A DNA stretch of 19,526 nt from CAYVQU01 sp964453155 (GCA_964453155.1 CAYVQU010000097.1:1-19526), one strand, 5' to 3'; positions 7,446 through 16,707 are shown, counted from the stretch's first letter. The notes: generated by a model from the letters alone, not told the origin. A program made the numbers and translations.

Positions 7446-8219
7446 TTATTCGCCAGCAAAGGTGATATCGTAGGGTCCCTCCCGCCCTAACTCTTGGGCC
7501 AACGCGTTCACTTCGCGTTTGAGTTCAATCATCCGCTGCTCGCGTCCAATGGCCATGTGATTAAATTTTTCTAACTGCTGGTTGGTTTTCTCAACTTCTT
7601 TGGTATAAGCTAGAAATTCATCATCCCGGCGCTTACGATCGGTAATATCGCGAATCACACCAAGAACAAACGCCCCGTCTCCGCGGCCGCCGTTAGCAAG
7701 AGAAATCTCAATCACAAACTCTTCGCCATCGGCCCGAACCGCTGGGACTTCGATGGTTTTGCCGATCACGCCATTGGGTTTGCCCGTCTGGAAATAACTG
7801 GTGACATCCAGTCCATGCTGATGACGGTACGATGGGGGCATCAATGCGACAACTGACTGCCCCAATATATTTTCGGCCTGACAACCAAATATTTTTTCCG
7901 CGGCTGGATTGAACAATGTGATTATCCCCTCCGGATCGATGACGACCATCGCATCTTTGCTGGCATCAATAATGGTCATCAGCCGTTCCTCACGATCGCG
8001 CAGGGTAGATTCTTGGCGTTTATGATCTGCCAACATTACACGAAAATCGTCCACCATTAAACGGATACCAACCAATAAAGGGGTAAATTCATCTTCTTCA
8101 TCCGGAATCGAAATCGTTTCTAAAAAATCACCCCTGGCATAATTCTGCAAAAATGGGATTAGTGCTTGTAAACGTTGGCGGACATAACCCTGATATTCTT
8201 GGAAGTTAGATTTATCCAT
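7446..8219 (-). CDS. HAMP-PAS sensor protein without a kinase domain, ending in a GREQRxIELK tail
   Basis: A 257-residue soluble protein. Residues 10-66 look like a HAMP-type helical pair (LIPFLQNYARGDF... LLVGIRLMVDDF) with no TM helix. PAS spans about 78-195 (IIDASKDAMVVIDPEG, NPAAEKIFGC, MPPSYRHQH, GVIRDITDRKR). A coiled coil then leads to the C-terminal tail GREQRMIELKREVN and ELGREGPY, shared with the 835-residue protein encoded upstream. There is no phospho-acceptor histidine or ATPase domain. The ATG at 8219 is preferred over an upstream in-frame TTG at 8252 because AGGAAA lies nine bases before it. The start overlaps the preceding small frame by 8 bp. The likely role is a signalling adaptor acting on neighbouring kinases or receivers. 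Confidence 0.88.
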   Translation of the reverse strand: MDKSNFQEYQGYVRQRLQALIPFLQNYARGDFLETISIPDEEDEFTPLLVGIRLMVDDFRVMLADHKRQESTLRDREERLMTIIDASKDAMVVIDPEGIITLFNPAAEKIFGCQAENILGQSVVALMPPSYRHQHGLDVTSYFQTGKPNGVIGKTIEVPAVRADGEEFVIEISLANGGRGDGAFVLGVIRDITDRKRRDDEFLAYTKEVEKTNQQLEKFNHMAIGREQRMIELKREVNALAQELGREGPYDITFAGE

Positions 8220-8421
8220 ATTGTTTTTCCTGTAGCGAAGCGAGGGCTTCATCTATTGTTGCAAAATAGGGTTGATTCGTTTGTCTAGCAGCCATTGAGA
8301 TAATGTTGGCAACCGTCCGAAAAATAGGTGAGGCATCCCAAAACGCATATTTCCGAATGCTGGGAAAACCTGAATGACCCCAATGCCACGCGCCAGGACC
8401 AACTTCAGGTCGAAATTCCAA
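8212..8421 (-). CDS. Short STAS-like reading frame, probably the truncated C-terminal half of a gene
   Basis: The frame encodes 69 residues from a TTG. The segment RKYAFWDASPIFRTVANIIS, followed closely by YFATIDEALASLQ, resembles the end of small STAS/SpoIIAA-like proteins, which normally run to about 120 residues. The N-terminal half is missing: only 18 bases separate the TTG from the stop of the upstream gene, with no ribosome-binding site. The frame ends with an 8-bp overlap on the next gene's ATG, the spacing expected of a real operon gene. An alternative frame (8253-8450, 65 residues from ATG, inside the end of the upstream gene) shows nothing I recognise. I read this as a remnant or a deletion product. 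The family resemblance is from memory and not certain. Confidence 0.4.
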   Translation of the reverse strand: MEFRPEVGPGAWHWGHSGFPSIRKYAFWDASPIFRTVANIISMAARQTNQPYFATIDEALASLQEKQYG

Positions 8422-8439
8422 ACCACACGCTGAACTTGG

Positions 8440-10947
8440 CTATGATCCATCAGTTTGCTCCTCCAAATAGGTCATCGGATAAGCTGGATCCCGGCCAAGT
8501 TCTGTGAGTAAGGTGTTAACTTTTTGTTTTAGTTCGATAACCCGTTGTTCGCGGCCCATAGCCAAGCGATTAAATCGTTCCAGTTCTGCCATTCGAGTGG
8601 CTAGCTCCTGTTCGGCCCGTTTTCGATCCGAAATGTCGCGGTTTACCGCGACAACTGCTGAAATCGAACCCGCCTCATCTCGAATCGCATTTACGGCGGT
8701 GTGGACACTGAGGGTTAAACCATCTTTACATTGGTGAATGGCTTCCCCAGAAAAAGACCCTGTCTCCAAAAATTCGGCCACAACCGTATCTCGAGTTAGA
8801 TTTACATAATCCGGCTGGATAATGTCTACGAATGACTTCCCAATTACCTCATCGGCCTGCCAACCGTACATTGTTTCGGCCGACTTATTCCAACTTTGAA
8901 TCACAAAATTTGGATCCGCCGAAATGATGGCATCAGACACGCCTTTCAAAATCTCAGCCTGATAGCGAATATGACTGGTAATTTCCCGTCGCTCACGGAT
9001 ATCTCGGATAAATACCAAAACTGCATTTTCACCTTGGTATTGGAATAGGTTGGCATTAATCTCCACGGGGAGGCGTTGTCCATCTTTTAATATGAGTTCG
9101 GAATCATAAATCGAAGGGACTGCCTTGCCCGCCATCCTTTTTTCATATTTATCGCTCATCTCTGCAACCCGCTCTGGAGGGACCAACTTCATGAAGTCTA
9201 ACCCTATTAAATCACTGATTTCATATCCGAGCAGATCAGCAAATTGTTGGTTGACAAACCGAATCATTTTCTCCTGCGCAATGATGATCCCATCACTGGC
9301 ACTCTCAACTAGGGCCCGATATTTCTCTTCACTAATGCGCAAAGCCTGATCTGCTCTTTTTCGATTGATAATCGCGGTTAACTGGCTGGCGACGGCTGCA
9401 AAGCGCCCTAATTCAGCAGCCGTAAATGGCGTAGTACGCGATAATTCAATAATGCCGATCGGGCGATTTTCATAATATAAGGGGACAATGATGAGTGAGA
9501 AAATATTTATGATTTTTTGAATGCGCGGGATCATTCTTTGGATTAATTTTCGGATCCCAAACGGCAGTGAGGCGGCCTGAGCAAATTCATTGATTATTTC
9601 CTGAATTTCGGCTTGATCACTGGTCATATAAGGGACCTTATCCCGCAGAATGCGGGAGTAATGACTATCGGAAACCAGGGATATCTCCACGGTAGGGATT
9701 GGACGCCGAATGAGCTTCTCAATCTGTTGAGTTACTTCTGGTTTGAGATTAGGATTCAACAAGCGCAAGGTTTGTCCGTTATTTTCGAGCGAATAAATTG
9801 AAGCTGAAACGGAATGAAATATTTCCGCGGCCTCGACAGCTAACAGCGCCGATATCGCGGTAAGCGTTTCACCCTGCAAACTGGCTTCGGTAATGCGGTT
9901 GATCAAAGTAAGGTCCCGGGTTCGAGCTTCTAGTTGGGCGGTCCTTTCAGCGACGGTCACTTCCAATTTTTTGGCGCGCTCCACATTGGCTTCATATAAA
10001 CGGGTATTTTCCAAGGCGATCGAGGCCTGATTGGCAAAAACTGTCATGGGTGGGATATCATCTGGAGATAATTTCGATCCGGTAACGAGCAACAATCCCA
10101 TAACTTCAACATCAATTATTAAGGGTGCCATAATGGCGCGCTCAATTCCTAATAGTTTCGCCACCTGGCCGACCAACGGCCGCAGCATTTTAGGAAAAGC
10201 CTCTTCCATTGCCGCCAATGGTTCATCATCAAAAATAATTTCACCCTGTTTGATAAACTCTTCAAACCAGGTTCCGGACAGAGGAAATTGGTGTCCAATA
10301 ACAGCGAGACCAACCAATTTCTCTGCAGCCTGAATCGCTTCAGCCGCATACGTCGTATGCACAATTTCTAACGATTGACGATCATCTGAAACTAAAAAAA
10401 CCTGAGAATCGAAATCGAGTTTCCTTAATTCATCCCCCAAAATTCGATAAACATCGGTTGAGGACGAGGCCCGCTGCACCTGTTGCGAGGCCTGACTGAG
10501 GGCATATAACAACTGCTGGTTGTAATCGACCTCCTTAAGGGCCATCGTCAAAACCCGCTCATTGTTGATCTGTTCTGATATGTCGGTGATCACATCCGCG
10601 ATGAATTGGGGCTGACCATCAGGCCCCAGAATGAGAAAATAACTCTCAGATACCGCAATCCGATCTCCAACCGTGGATAACAACTCGGTTGTGCCGGTCC
10701 AATGCCCCGTTTTCATAACCAATGGTAAGACTGTATCTCGGATCAAGTCTTGATATTCGGCTGGATAATACTTCGCGAGGGGTTGCCCTTGAACGGCTGC
10801 CAGATCTTCTTCAGCAATCATTTTCAATAGCGCAGGATTGACGTAATGGATCAATCCGTCCAGGGTCGCGATGCCAAATCCTTGATTGGAGGCCTCAAGA
10901 AACTGCTGAAATATTGGGGACGGAGCGGTGAAAATATTAGCCATCAT
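8440..10947 (-). CDS. Multi-sensor protein PAS-GAF-GAF-PAS-PAS without a kinase domain
   Basis: An 835-residue soluble protein. PAS1 covers about 10-125 (GFGIATLDGLIHYVNPALL). Coiled coils connect it to GAF1 (about 160-320, ending NQASIALENTRLYEANVERA) and GAF2 (about 345-528). PAS2 covers about 540-653 (LVESASDGIIIAQEKMIRFVN) and PAS3 about 665-775 (SWNKSAETMYGW, VAVNRDISDRKRAE). The last 50 residues carry the GREQRVIELKQKVN tail shared with the 257-residue protein encoded just downstream. No HisKA, HATPase, GGDEF or EAL domain is present, so the output must act through partners. The start is one of two adjacent ATG codons (10947 or 10944), overlapping the stop of the giant c-di-GMP gene by 11 or 8 bp. 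A TTG at 10953 is also possible. Confidence 0.9.
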   Translation of the reverse strand: MMANIFTAPSPIFQQFLEASNQGFGIATLDGLIHYVNPALLKMIAEEDLAAVQGQPLAKYYPAEYQDLIRDTVLPLVMKTGHWTGTTELLSTVGDRIAVSESYFLILGPDGQPQFIADVITDISEQINNERVLTMALKEVDYNQQLLYALSQASQQVQRASSSTDVYRILGDELRKLDFDSQVFLVSDDRQSLEIVHTTYAAEAIQAAEKLVGLAVIGHQFPLSGTWFEEFIKQGEIIFDDEPLAAMEEAFPKMLRPLVGQVAKLLGIERAIMAPLIIDVEVMGLLLVTGSKLSPDDIPPMTVFANQASIALENTRLYEANVERAKKLEVTVAERTAQLEARTRDLTLINRITEASLQGETLTAISALLAVEAAEIFHSVSASIYSLENNGQTLRLLNPNLKPEVTQQIEKLIRRPIPTVEISLVSDSHYSRILRDKVPYMTSDQAEIQEIINEFAQAASLPFGIRKLIQRMIPRIQKIINIFSLIIVPLYYENRPIGIIELSRTTPFTAAELGRFAAVASQLTAIINRKRADQALRISEEKYRALVESASDGIIIAQEKMIRFVNQQFADLLGYEISDLIGLDFMKLVPPERVAEMSDKYEKRMAGKAVPSIYDSELILKDGQRLPVEINANLFQYQGENAVLVFIRDIRERREITSHIRYQAEILKGVSDAIISADPNFVIQSWNKSAETMYGWQADEVIGKSFVDIIQPDYVNLTRDTVVAEFLETGSFSGEAIHQCKDGLTLSVHTAVNAIRDEAGSISAVVAVNRDISDRKRAEQELATRMAELERFNRLAMGREQRVIELKQKVNTLLTELGRDPAYPMTYLEEQTDGS

Positions 10948-13900
10948 AATCAAAAAGCTGTGGGGGTAATTCCTGGATCATATCTAAAAAGGCGTTCACA
11001 ACCTGCGGATCGAAGTGCGAACCAGACTGCTTCTGAATATGGGCAATTGTTTTTTCGAGCGACCAGGCTTTTCGGTAGGGGCGATCAGAACGCAAGGCAT
11101 CCCAAACATCCACAATGGCAAAGATTCGGGCGGGGAGTGGGATCTGGTCGCCGCTCAGACCTTGGGGATAGCCGCTACCATCCCAGCGTTCGTGGTGGTA
11201 ATGAGGGATATCCAACGCCGGGCGCAAATAACTGATCGCACTTAACCACTCGTAGGCATATACCGGATGAAGGCGCATAATTTCCCATTCTTCATCGTTA
11301 AGCGGTCCCGGTTTTTGCAAGATCTGATCTGGAATACCCATTTTGCCAACATCGTGGAGTAACGCGCCCCGGCGTACATGGACGATGTCTTCTCGGGAGA
11401 TGGCTAAAGCCTGGCTCAGCCTAAGCGTCAAATCGACCACCCGCCGGGCATGGCCTTCGGTTTCGCGATCGCGTAACTCTAAGGCTTTCGCCCACCCTTC
11501 GAGGGTGGTGTCATAGGCCATCGAGATTTCAGCATGGGAGCGCTGCAAATTTTCAAACATCGTGGCGTTATCGACCGCGATGGCTGTTTGGGTCGAGACG
11601 GTATTGGCATAGTTTTCCCACTCGGAATCAAACTCAAAAACCTGGCGACTAAATACTTCCATGACCCCTTTTACCTGGCCCTTGGCAGCCAATGGCGTTA
11701 TATAACAACTTTGAAAACCCTCCCGGGCCAAAATTGTGGTACGGATGAGCGGCAGATCACTCTGAGAAAAATCTGGAACTGCCACAACCTGCCCGGTTTT
11801 GGCTGCAATCCCGGCCAATCCTTCGCCAACTTTTACCGAAAAATGATCGATTTCGGAGGAACGGAACCCAATACTTATGGTGGGTTTCAGGGTGTACAAA
11901 TAGGGTTCCAGCAGCAAGATATTAACGGCATCCATCTGCAATTGGGTTAGCACCTGTTTGGCAATCACATCTAATGTGACACTGATATCCATACTGCCCG
12001 TAATTGCCAGGTCAATTTGGCGCAATGATTCAAGGAAGGAAAGCTGCTGTTGCTGACGTTCATAAAGATAGGCGTTATCTAAAGACAACGCGGCGCGTTC
12101 GGCAAACACCGCTATAATGCGTTCATCATCTTCAGAAAACGCGTCGATCTCCCGGCTTTGGAAATCAATGACCCCGATCGTCCGCCCCCCCACCTGGAGA
12201 GGGACAACCATCTCGGACCGCGCTTCCCTCCAATTGGGGACATAATCGGGTTGCAGGGTTACATCCGAAACATTGATGATCCGCCCTTCGCGAATGGCAG
12301 TGGGAACCAAACCATCACCATCTAATCTCAACTTGTCGGCATAGAGCAAATCGGATACATAAGGGCCGGCCATCGCAATGCGATCGAGATCCTTTTTCCC
12401 TGGTTGAACCAAAATAAGACTGCAGTTCGATTGCCCAAAATCGGTACGAACAGTTTCAACAATGGCTTGCCCTAAAGCATCTGGATCTGAGGAGGATAAA
12501 GTTAATAATGTACCTGATGCCTGATACAACCGGTCAAGTTCTGCCGCGCGTTGTTGGGTCTCGGAGTAAAGCCTGGCGTTCTCCATAGCAATCGCTAATT
12601 GGTGGGCCAGGGCTTGCAAAGGTTCGATATGCAGATCGCTAAAATGCCCCGCCACACTATGATCCAAATTTAAAAACCCAAATATTTTGCGATCTTTTTG
12701 AACGGGTACGCCCAAATAAGAATGGATCCACTCTGACTGAGGGAATACAACCCAATCGTCTGAAAGATGCGTGTCCGATATGACTAGGGGTTGCCTGGTA
12801 GCCATCATGAGGGAGTAAACGCGTGAACTTTCTACCTCCAGTACAAAATCCTCTAGCCAGGCGCTATCGCCATAGATCTCGTAATCACGATGTCGAATAA
12901 CGCGGGCCTGTCCATTTTCTAGGAGCATCACACTGGAAGCATCATGGGGGATGATCCGGGCAATATTCTGGAGCAGTTGTTCCATAATCAAATCAAAAGA
13001 TAGGCTGCTGTTCATTGCCAGGGCGCTATCTCGGAGCGTTTCGGCCATCAATCGTTGCTCGCGTTCCGCCTGCCGGTTGCGGATCTGCTCGATAGCGGTT
13101 GCTAACTGCCCGGCAACTGTCTTGAGCAGTCGTTCATCCCCGTCGGTAAAAGCTGCAGGTTTTTTACTCTCAGCGTTGATCACCCCGATGATCCGACCGG
13201 TAACTGTCAACGGAACACAAATATTTGATTGGATCCCATGAGTGGCCTCGATATATTCGGGGATCTGGCTAACGTCTGGAATTCGTCGGGAATGGCCCGT
13301 AGTGACTACCGACCCCACAATCCCATCTTCAACTGAGATGGGACCAGGCCACCTACCGGGGGCAATCCCTTTATACGAGGGATGCAAATCCAAGTATTTT
13401 CCACTCTGATCCAGCAGCAGAATGCCAAAATGATCCGAATAAAAACTCTCGCCAATGATCTCGGTGACTTGTGAAATCAGTTCATCTTCATCCGTGGCCT
13501 CTACACCGGCATTTGCAACATAATTTAAAACCCAGAGTTGGTCTAGTTGGCGATGGAGGGTATCTTCAGCTTGTTTACGGGCGGTGATATCTTGTTTGAT
13601 GGCAATGAATTGGGTCACATCACCGGCGGCATCGATCAGGGGGGTGATCGTCATTTCTTCGACATATATGCTGCCATTTTTATGCCGGTTGGTCAGCGTC
13701 CCCTGCCAGACCATCCCATTCAAGACTGTTTCCCACAGGCCTTGATAAAATTCGGCCTTCTGCTCACTAGATTTGAGAATATTGGCCTTCTCACCGATCG
13801 CTTCATCCGGGTCATACCCTGTCAGGTCCGTAAAGGCCGGGTTAACCCATAATATGACAGATTCCCGATCCGTGATCATAATGGCATTGGCGGCGGCATC

Positions 13901-15673
13901 CAACGCGGCGGCCTGCAAGCGAACCTGCCGTTCAGCCTCGACCTGGCCAGTGATATCTTCGGCGGTGCCTTCATAATAAAGAATAGTGCCATCTACGCTT
14001 TTGATCGCTTTGGCACTCTCGCGCACAAAAATGAGTGAATCATCATGCCGCTGCCAGGCAGCTTCAAACCCCACCACCTGCCCATCACGCGCCATTAAAT
14101 CTTTGAATTTCTGGCGGGCTTGCGGGTAAACGTATCCTGTTTCTTCCAGGTTGCGGTCAGCTAGCTCCTCCAATGAAGCGAACCCCATCATGGTTACCAG
14201 GGCATTATTTGCGAACCGGATTTCACCGTTAGGGGTCGTGCGATACATCCCAATGGCGACATTGTTGAAAATGCTTTGCAAACGGGCCTCACGTCGTTGC
14301 AGTTCGCTAGCAAATTGCACATTTTGAACTTTCAGATGTTGGCGTTCAATGGCATACTGCACCGACCGGCTTAGGAGGGCTTCATCAAAGGTGCCTTTGG
14401 TGAGATAATCTTGCGCACCAAGTTGTAAGGCTCTGAGCGCCACATCCTGATCATCCAAACCGGTCATCACCACGATGGGGATATCGGGATTGACATTCAT
14501 CACCTTTTCTAAGGTTTGCAATCCCTGACTATCGGGCAATGATAAATCTAACAGGATTAGCGTGAAGGGTTTTTCTTGAAGATTCGCTAAAGTAGCCGCC
14601 AACGTTTCAGCCCAAATGACATCATATTCGGTGGGGATATCTTTGATGAACTCTTCAACCAACCGGGCATCTCCCGGATTATCTTCGACGAGTAAAATCT
14701 GATTTAGGGGGAAACTGGCATCTTTAGGGTATTTCTCTGCAATGAGATCATCCAGGTTAATGAAGGAGGTCAACGCATCATCCACCAAGATATCCAAAGA
14801 CCCTTGCCGTTTTTCCTTCTTTTGAACATACATAGCGGCATCGGCTTCTTGCATCAACAAGTGAAATTCTTTGGGATTATCAGGCACCCATTCAGATATG
14901 CCGACACTGAGGCTGAGGCGAAAAACCCCCTCTCCGGCCCGATTAAACGTTTCGAGGTTGGTACTCAACCGATTAAGCAAGACCTTAATATCATTGCGCT
15001 GAGTCTCAACCGCCAAAACCGAAAACTCATCTCCGCCAACCCGCCCCAGAATATCGGAGTTGCGAAAAGATTGCCGCAGGATTATAGCGACGGACTGCAA
15101 AGCCTGATCTCCAGCCTGATGACCGTGCGCGTCATTGATCTTTTTTAAGCCATCGAGATCAATAAACAAATATATCAACTTCTTCTGAGTCCGCTGGGCC
15201 AGCCGAACTTGCTGTTCAGAAATAGTGGTGAATCCCCGCCGGTTATAAAGACCAGTGAGATCATCGGTGATAGAGGTTTCGATCAGTTGTTTTTGGAGTT
15301 GATGTCGCTCTAAGGCGTGGGAAATTGAGCGGGAAAGGAGGGTGGGGCCCAATTCATCCTTAGGGATATAGTCCTGGGCTCCAGCCTTAAGTGCTTTGAG
15401 TGCTAAATCCCGGTCTTCATTGCCGGTCAGGATGATGATTGGCGTATCAAAGGCCAGCTCACGCACTTTTTCGAACGATTCCCACCCTAAGCTATCCGGC
15501 AAGGTTAAATCCAACAGGATCAAATCATAAGTGTTTTCGACCAGACTTGCCAGAGAGTCCTGCAATTTTTGGCGATGTGTAATTTCAGTTGCGATGGACT
15601 CGTTATCCACCAGCATCTCCTGAAGCAGAAGTGCATCGCCAGCGTTGTCTTCAATCAACAACAAATGGACCAT
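10937..15673 (-). CDS. Giant bifunctional c-di-GMP protein: REC-GGDEF-REC-PAS-PAS-GAF x4-HD-GYP
   Basis: A 1578-residue soluble protein. REC1 (1-120) has Asp55 and Lys105. GGDEF (133-295) has DLDGLKKIND from 172 and the intact GGDEF motif at 213-217, preceded by an RxxD inhibitory site (RNSD, 204-207) at the canonical five-residue spacing. REC2 (323-445) has Asp376 and Lys426 and resembles REC1. PAS domains lie at about 462-578 and 585-702, and GAF domains at about 715-865, 880-1035, 1045-1205 and 1215-1375. HD-GYP (1385-1565) keeps the EGHARRV histidine (1408), the HD pair (1440-1441), HHE (1493-1495) and GYP (1501-1503). The protein should therefore both make c-di-GMP and hydrolyse it, under two phosphorylation inputs. 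AAGGTGA lies eight bases before the ATG, and the upstream receiver gene ends 7 bp away. Confidence 0.95.
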   Translation of the reverse strand: MVHLLLIEDNAGDALLLQEMLVDNESIATEITHRQKLQDSLASLVENTYDLILLDLTLPDSLGWESFEKVRELAFDTPIIILTGNEDRDLALKALKAGAQDYIPKDELGPTLLSRSISHALERHQLQKQLIETSITDDLTGLYNRRGFTTISEQQVRLAQRTQKKLIYLFIDLDGLKKINDAHGHQAGDQALQSVAIILRQSFRNSDILGRVGGDEFSVLAVETQRNDIKVLLNRLSTNLETFNRAGEGVFRLSLSVGISEWVPDNPKEFHLLMQEADAAMYVQKKEKRQGSLDILVDDALTSFINLDDLIAEKYPKDASFPLNQILLVEDNPGDARLVEEFIKDIPTEYDVIWAETLAATLANLQEKPFTLILLDLSLPDSQGLQTLEKVMNVNPDIPIVVMTGLDDQDVALRALQLGAQDYLTKGTFDEALLSRSVQYAIERQHLKVQNVQFASELQRREARLQSIFNNVAIGMYRTTPNGEIRFANNALVTMMGFASLEELADRNLEETGYVYPQARQKFKDLMARDGQVVGFEAAWQRHDDSLIFVRESAKAIKSVDGTILYYEGTAEDITGQVEAERQVRLQAAALDAAANAIMITDRESVILWVNPAFTDLTGYDPDEAIGEKANILKSSEQKAEFYQGLWETVLNGMVWQGTLTNRHKNGSIYVEEMTITPLIDAAGDVTQFIAIKQDITARKQAEDTLHRQLDQLWVLNYVANAGVEATDEDELISQVTEIIGESFYSDHFGILLLDQSGKYLDLHPSYKGIAPGRWPGPISVEDGIVGSVVTTGHSRRIPDVSQIPEYIEATHGIQSNICVPLTVTGRIIGVINAESKKPAAFTDGDERLLKTVAGQLATAIEQIRNRQAEREQRLMAETLRDSALAMNSSLSFDLIMEQLLQNIARIIPHDASSVMLLENGQARVIRHRDYEIYGDSAWLEDFVLEVESSRVYSLMMATRQPLVISDTHLSDDWVVFPQSEWIHSYLGVPVQKDRKIFGFLNLDHSVAGHFSDLHIEPLQALAHQLAIAMENARLYSETQQRAAELDRLYQASGTLLTLSSSDPDALGQAIVETVRTDFGQSNCSLILVQPGKKDLDRIAMAGPYVSDLLYADKLRLDGDGLVPTAIREGRIINVSDVTLQPDYVPNWREARSEMVVPLQVGGRTIGVIDFQSREIDAFSEDDERIIAVFAERAALSLDNAYLYERQQQQLSFLESLRQIDLAITGSMDISVTLDVIAKQVLTQLQMDAVNILLLEPYLYTLKPTISIGFRSSEIDHFSVKVGEGLAGIAAKTGQVVAVPDFSQSDLPLIRTTILAREGFQSCYITPLAAKGQVKGVMEVFSRQVFEFDSEWENYANTVSTQTAIAVDNATMFENLQRSHAEISMAYDTTLEGWAKALELRDRETEGHARRVVDLTLRLSQALAISREDIVHVRRGALLHDVGKMGIPDQILQKPGPLNDEEWEIMRLHPVYAYEWLSAISYLRPALDIPHYHHERWDGSGYPQGLSGDQIPLPARIFAIVDVWDALRSDRPYRKAWSLEKTIAHIQKQSGSHFDPQVVNAFLDMIQELPPQLFDYDG

Positions 15674-15680
15674 AAAATTT

Positions 15681-16130
15681 TCACCTTGCCTTGGGCAATT
15701 CTGGGATAGAGAACCAGAATTTCACAATTCCTTGGACATTCGATTTAAATTCAGACCATTCAACCGGTTTCTGGACGAAGCTATTAGCATACGATTGATA
15801 GCTTTGAATCACATCCGCGTCATCTGAAGAGCTAGAGAATACGACCACCGGTATTCGGCTAAGGTTAGGATCGTTTTTAACAGCCTTCAACATGGCATGC
15901 CCATCCATGACCGGCATATTCAAGTCCATAATGATCAGGTTGGGTATTGGTTGGTTTACTTGAGGATCTTCCTGGCGGAGAAATTGGAGGGCCTCCTGAC
16001 CATTATGGACGACAAACAGGCGGTGGGGGATGTCTACCTCTTTGAGCGCTTCTTGCGTTAACAATATATCACGGGGGTCGTCGTCCACCAACAGGATATC
16101 TACGGGGGTATTCGAAAGGGTATAGTCCAT
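15681..16130 (-). CDS. Rcp1-like single-domain response regulator
   Basis: A 149-residue receiver without an output domain. LLVDDDPRDILLTQEAL (13-29) is the family opening, Asp69 in NLIIMDLNMPVMDG is the phospho-acceptor, VVFSSSS carries the switch serine (near 99), and Lys121 in VQKPV is the conserved lysine. The end, VKFWFSIPELP, is Rcp1-like. It is preceded by an excellent AGGAGG site four bases before the ATG. The giant c-di-GMP gene starts 7 bp downstream, so the two are likely co-expressed. A plausible job is to shuttle phosphate among the local kinases and receivers. No kinase gene is directly adjacent, and the donor is unknown. Confidence 0.92.
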   Translation of the reverse strand: MDYTLSNTPVDILLVDDDPRDILLTQEALKEVDIPHRLFVVHNGQEALQFLRQEDPQVNQPIPNLIIMDLNMPVMDGHAMLKAVKNDPNLSRIPVVVFSSSSDDADVIQSYQSYANSFVQKPVEWSEFKSNVQGIVKFWFSIPELPKAR

Positions 16131-16150
16131 CAGGCCTCCTCAGAATCCAT

Positions 16151-16549
16151 TCAGGCAACTGCAGGATTATCCAAAAATGGGGAAATTGCGGGAATTAGAT
16201 CGGTATACATCTGCCGCTTGATCACATACCCATCCGCACCCGCTTCTTGCGCCGAGTTGCGGTACCGGGGATCTTCTTGCACGGTCAGCATGATAACTCT
16301 GATGTGGGGATGAGTGGTTTTCAACTGTTTCGTCGTTTCAATCCCGTTCATCACCGGTAAGTGAACATCCATCAATACTAATTCAGGAGCCTGCTCTTGG
16401 CAGATTTCCAAGGCAGTTTCACCGCTGCTGGCTTCCAAAAGATCAATTTTTGGGAATTTATTTGATAACCATTGTCGCAGCGTCCGGCGGATAACATGAT
16501 GATCATCTACAATAAGAATGGTATTTTTTTTTGAAGTGGTAGAGGGCAT
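16151..16549 (-). CDS. NarL-like receiver lacking the LuxR-type DNA-binding domain
   Basis: A 132-residue protein. ILIVDDHHVIRRTLRQWL (11-28) is typical of the NarL/FixJ receiver class, with Asp61 in LVLMDVHLPVMNG, Thr89 in VIMLTV and Lys111 in GYVIKRQ. The protein ends about 20 residues after the lysine, where NarL proteins would continue into a linker and helix-turn-helix. No HTH is encoded in the following 20 bp before the next gene, so this is a receiver-only form rather than a frameshifted one. AAGGAAA precedes the ATG. It is the first gene after the 206-bp gap and may head a new transcription unit. The class suggests phosphorylation by a HisKA_3 kinase such as the one encoded upstream. 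Confidence 0.9.
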   Translation of the reverse strand: MPSTTSKKNTILIVDDHHVIRRTLRQWLSNKFPKIDLLEASSGETALEICQEQAPELVLMDVHLPVMNGIETTKQLKTTHPHIRVIMLTVQEDPRYRNSAQEAGADGYVIKRQMYTDLIPAISPFLDNPAVA

Positions 16550-16707
16550 TGTATTTTCCTTGGTTATTGAAGTTAGAAACCTTTTCAGGTATTAACATCA
16601 TATTCCGAAATGGAAAATCTGTATGTCAAGCAAGTTAGATGATTCGTGTCGTGCGAGTTAGACGGTGATAGAGATTTCAAGCTAGATAGTTGGTTGGCAT
16701 TCGGGTT
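16550..16707 (-). promoter_or_regulatory. Upstream region of the central operon, promoter not resolved
   Basis: This non-coding stretch carries the AAGGAAA ribosome-binding site of the receiver gene. On the minus strand there is a good TTGACA at plus 16624-16629 and a TATGAT at plus 16597-16602, but the 21-bp spacing is too long for a standard sigma-70 promoter. I see no RNA gene and no clear terminator. It is the only gap in the right half of the window long enough for a separate promoter. Confidence 0.25.

Noticed and set aside
8440..10947. Histidine kinase annotation for the PAS-GAF protein
   Set aside because: There is no H-box, N-box or G-box; the protein ends in a short conserved tail instead.
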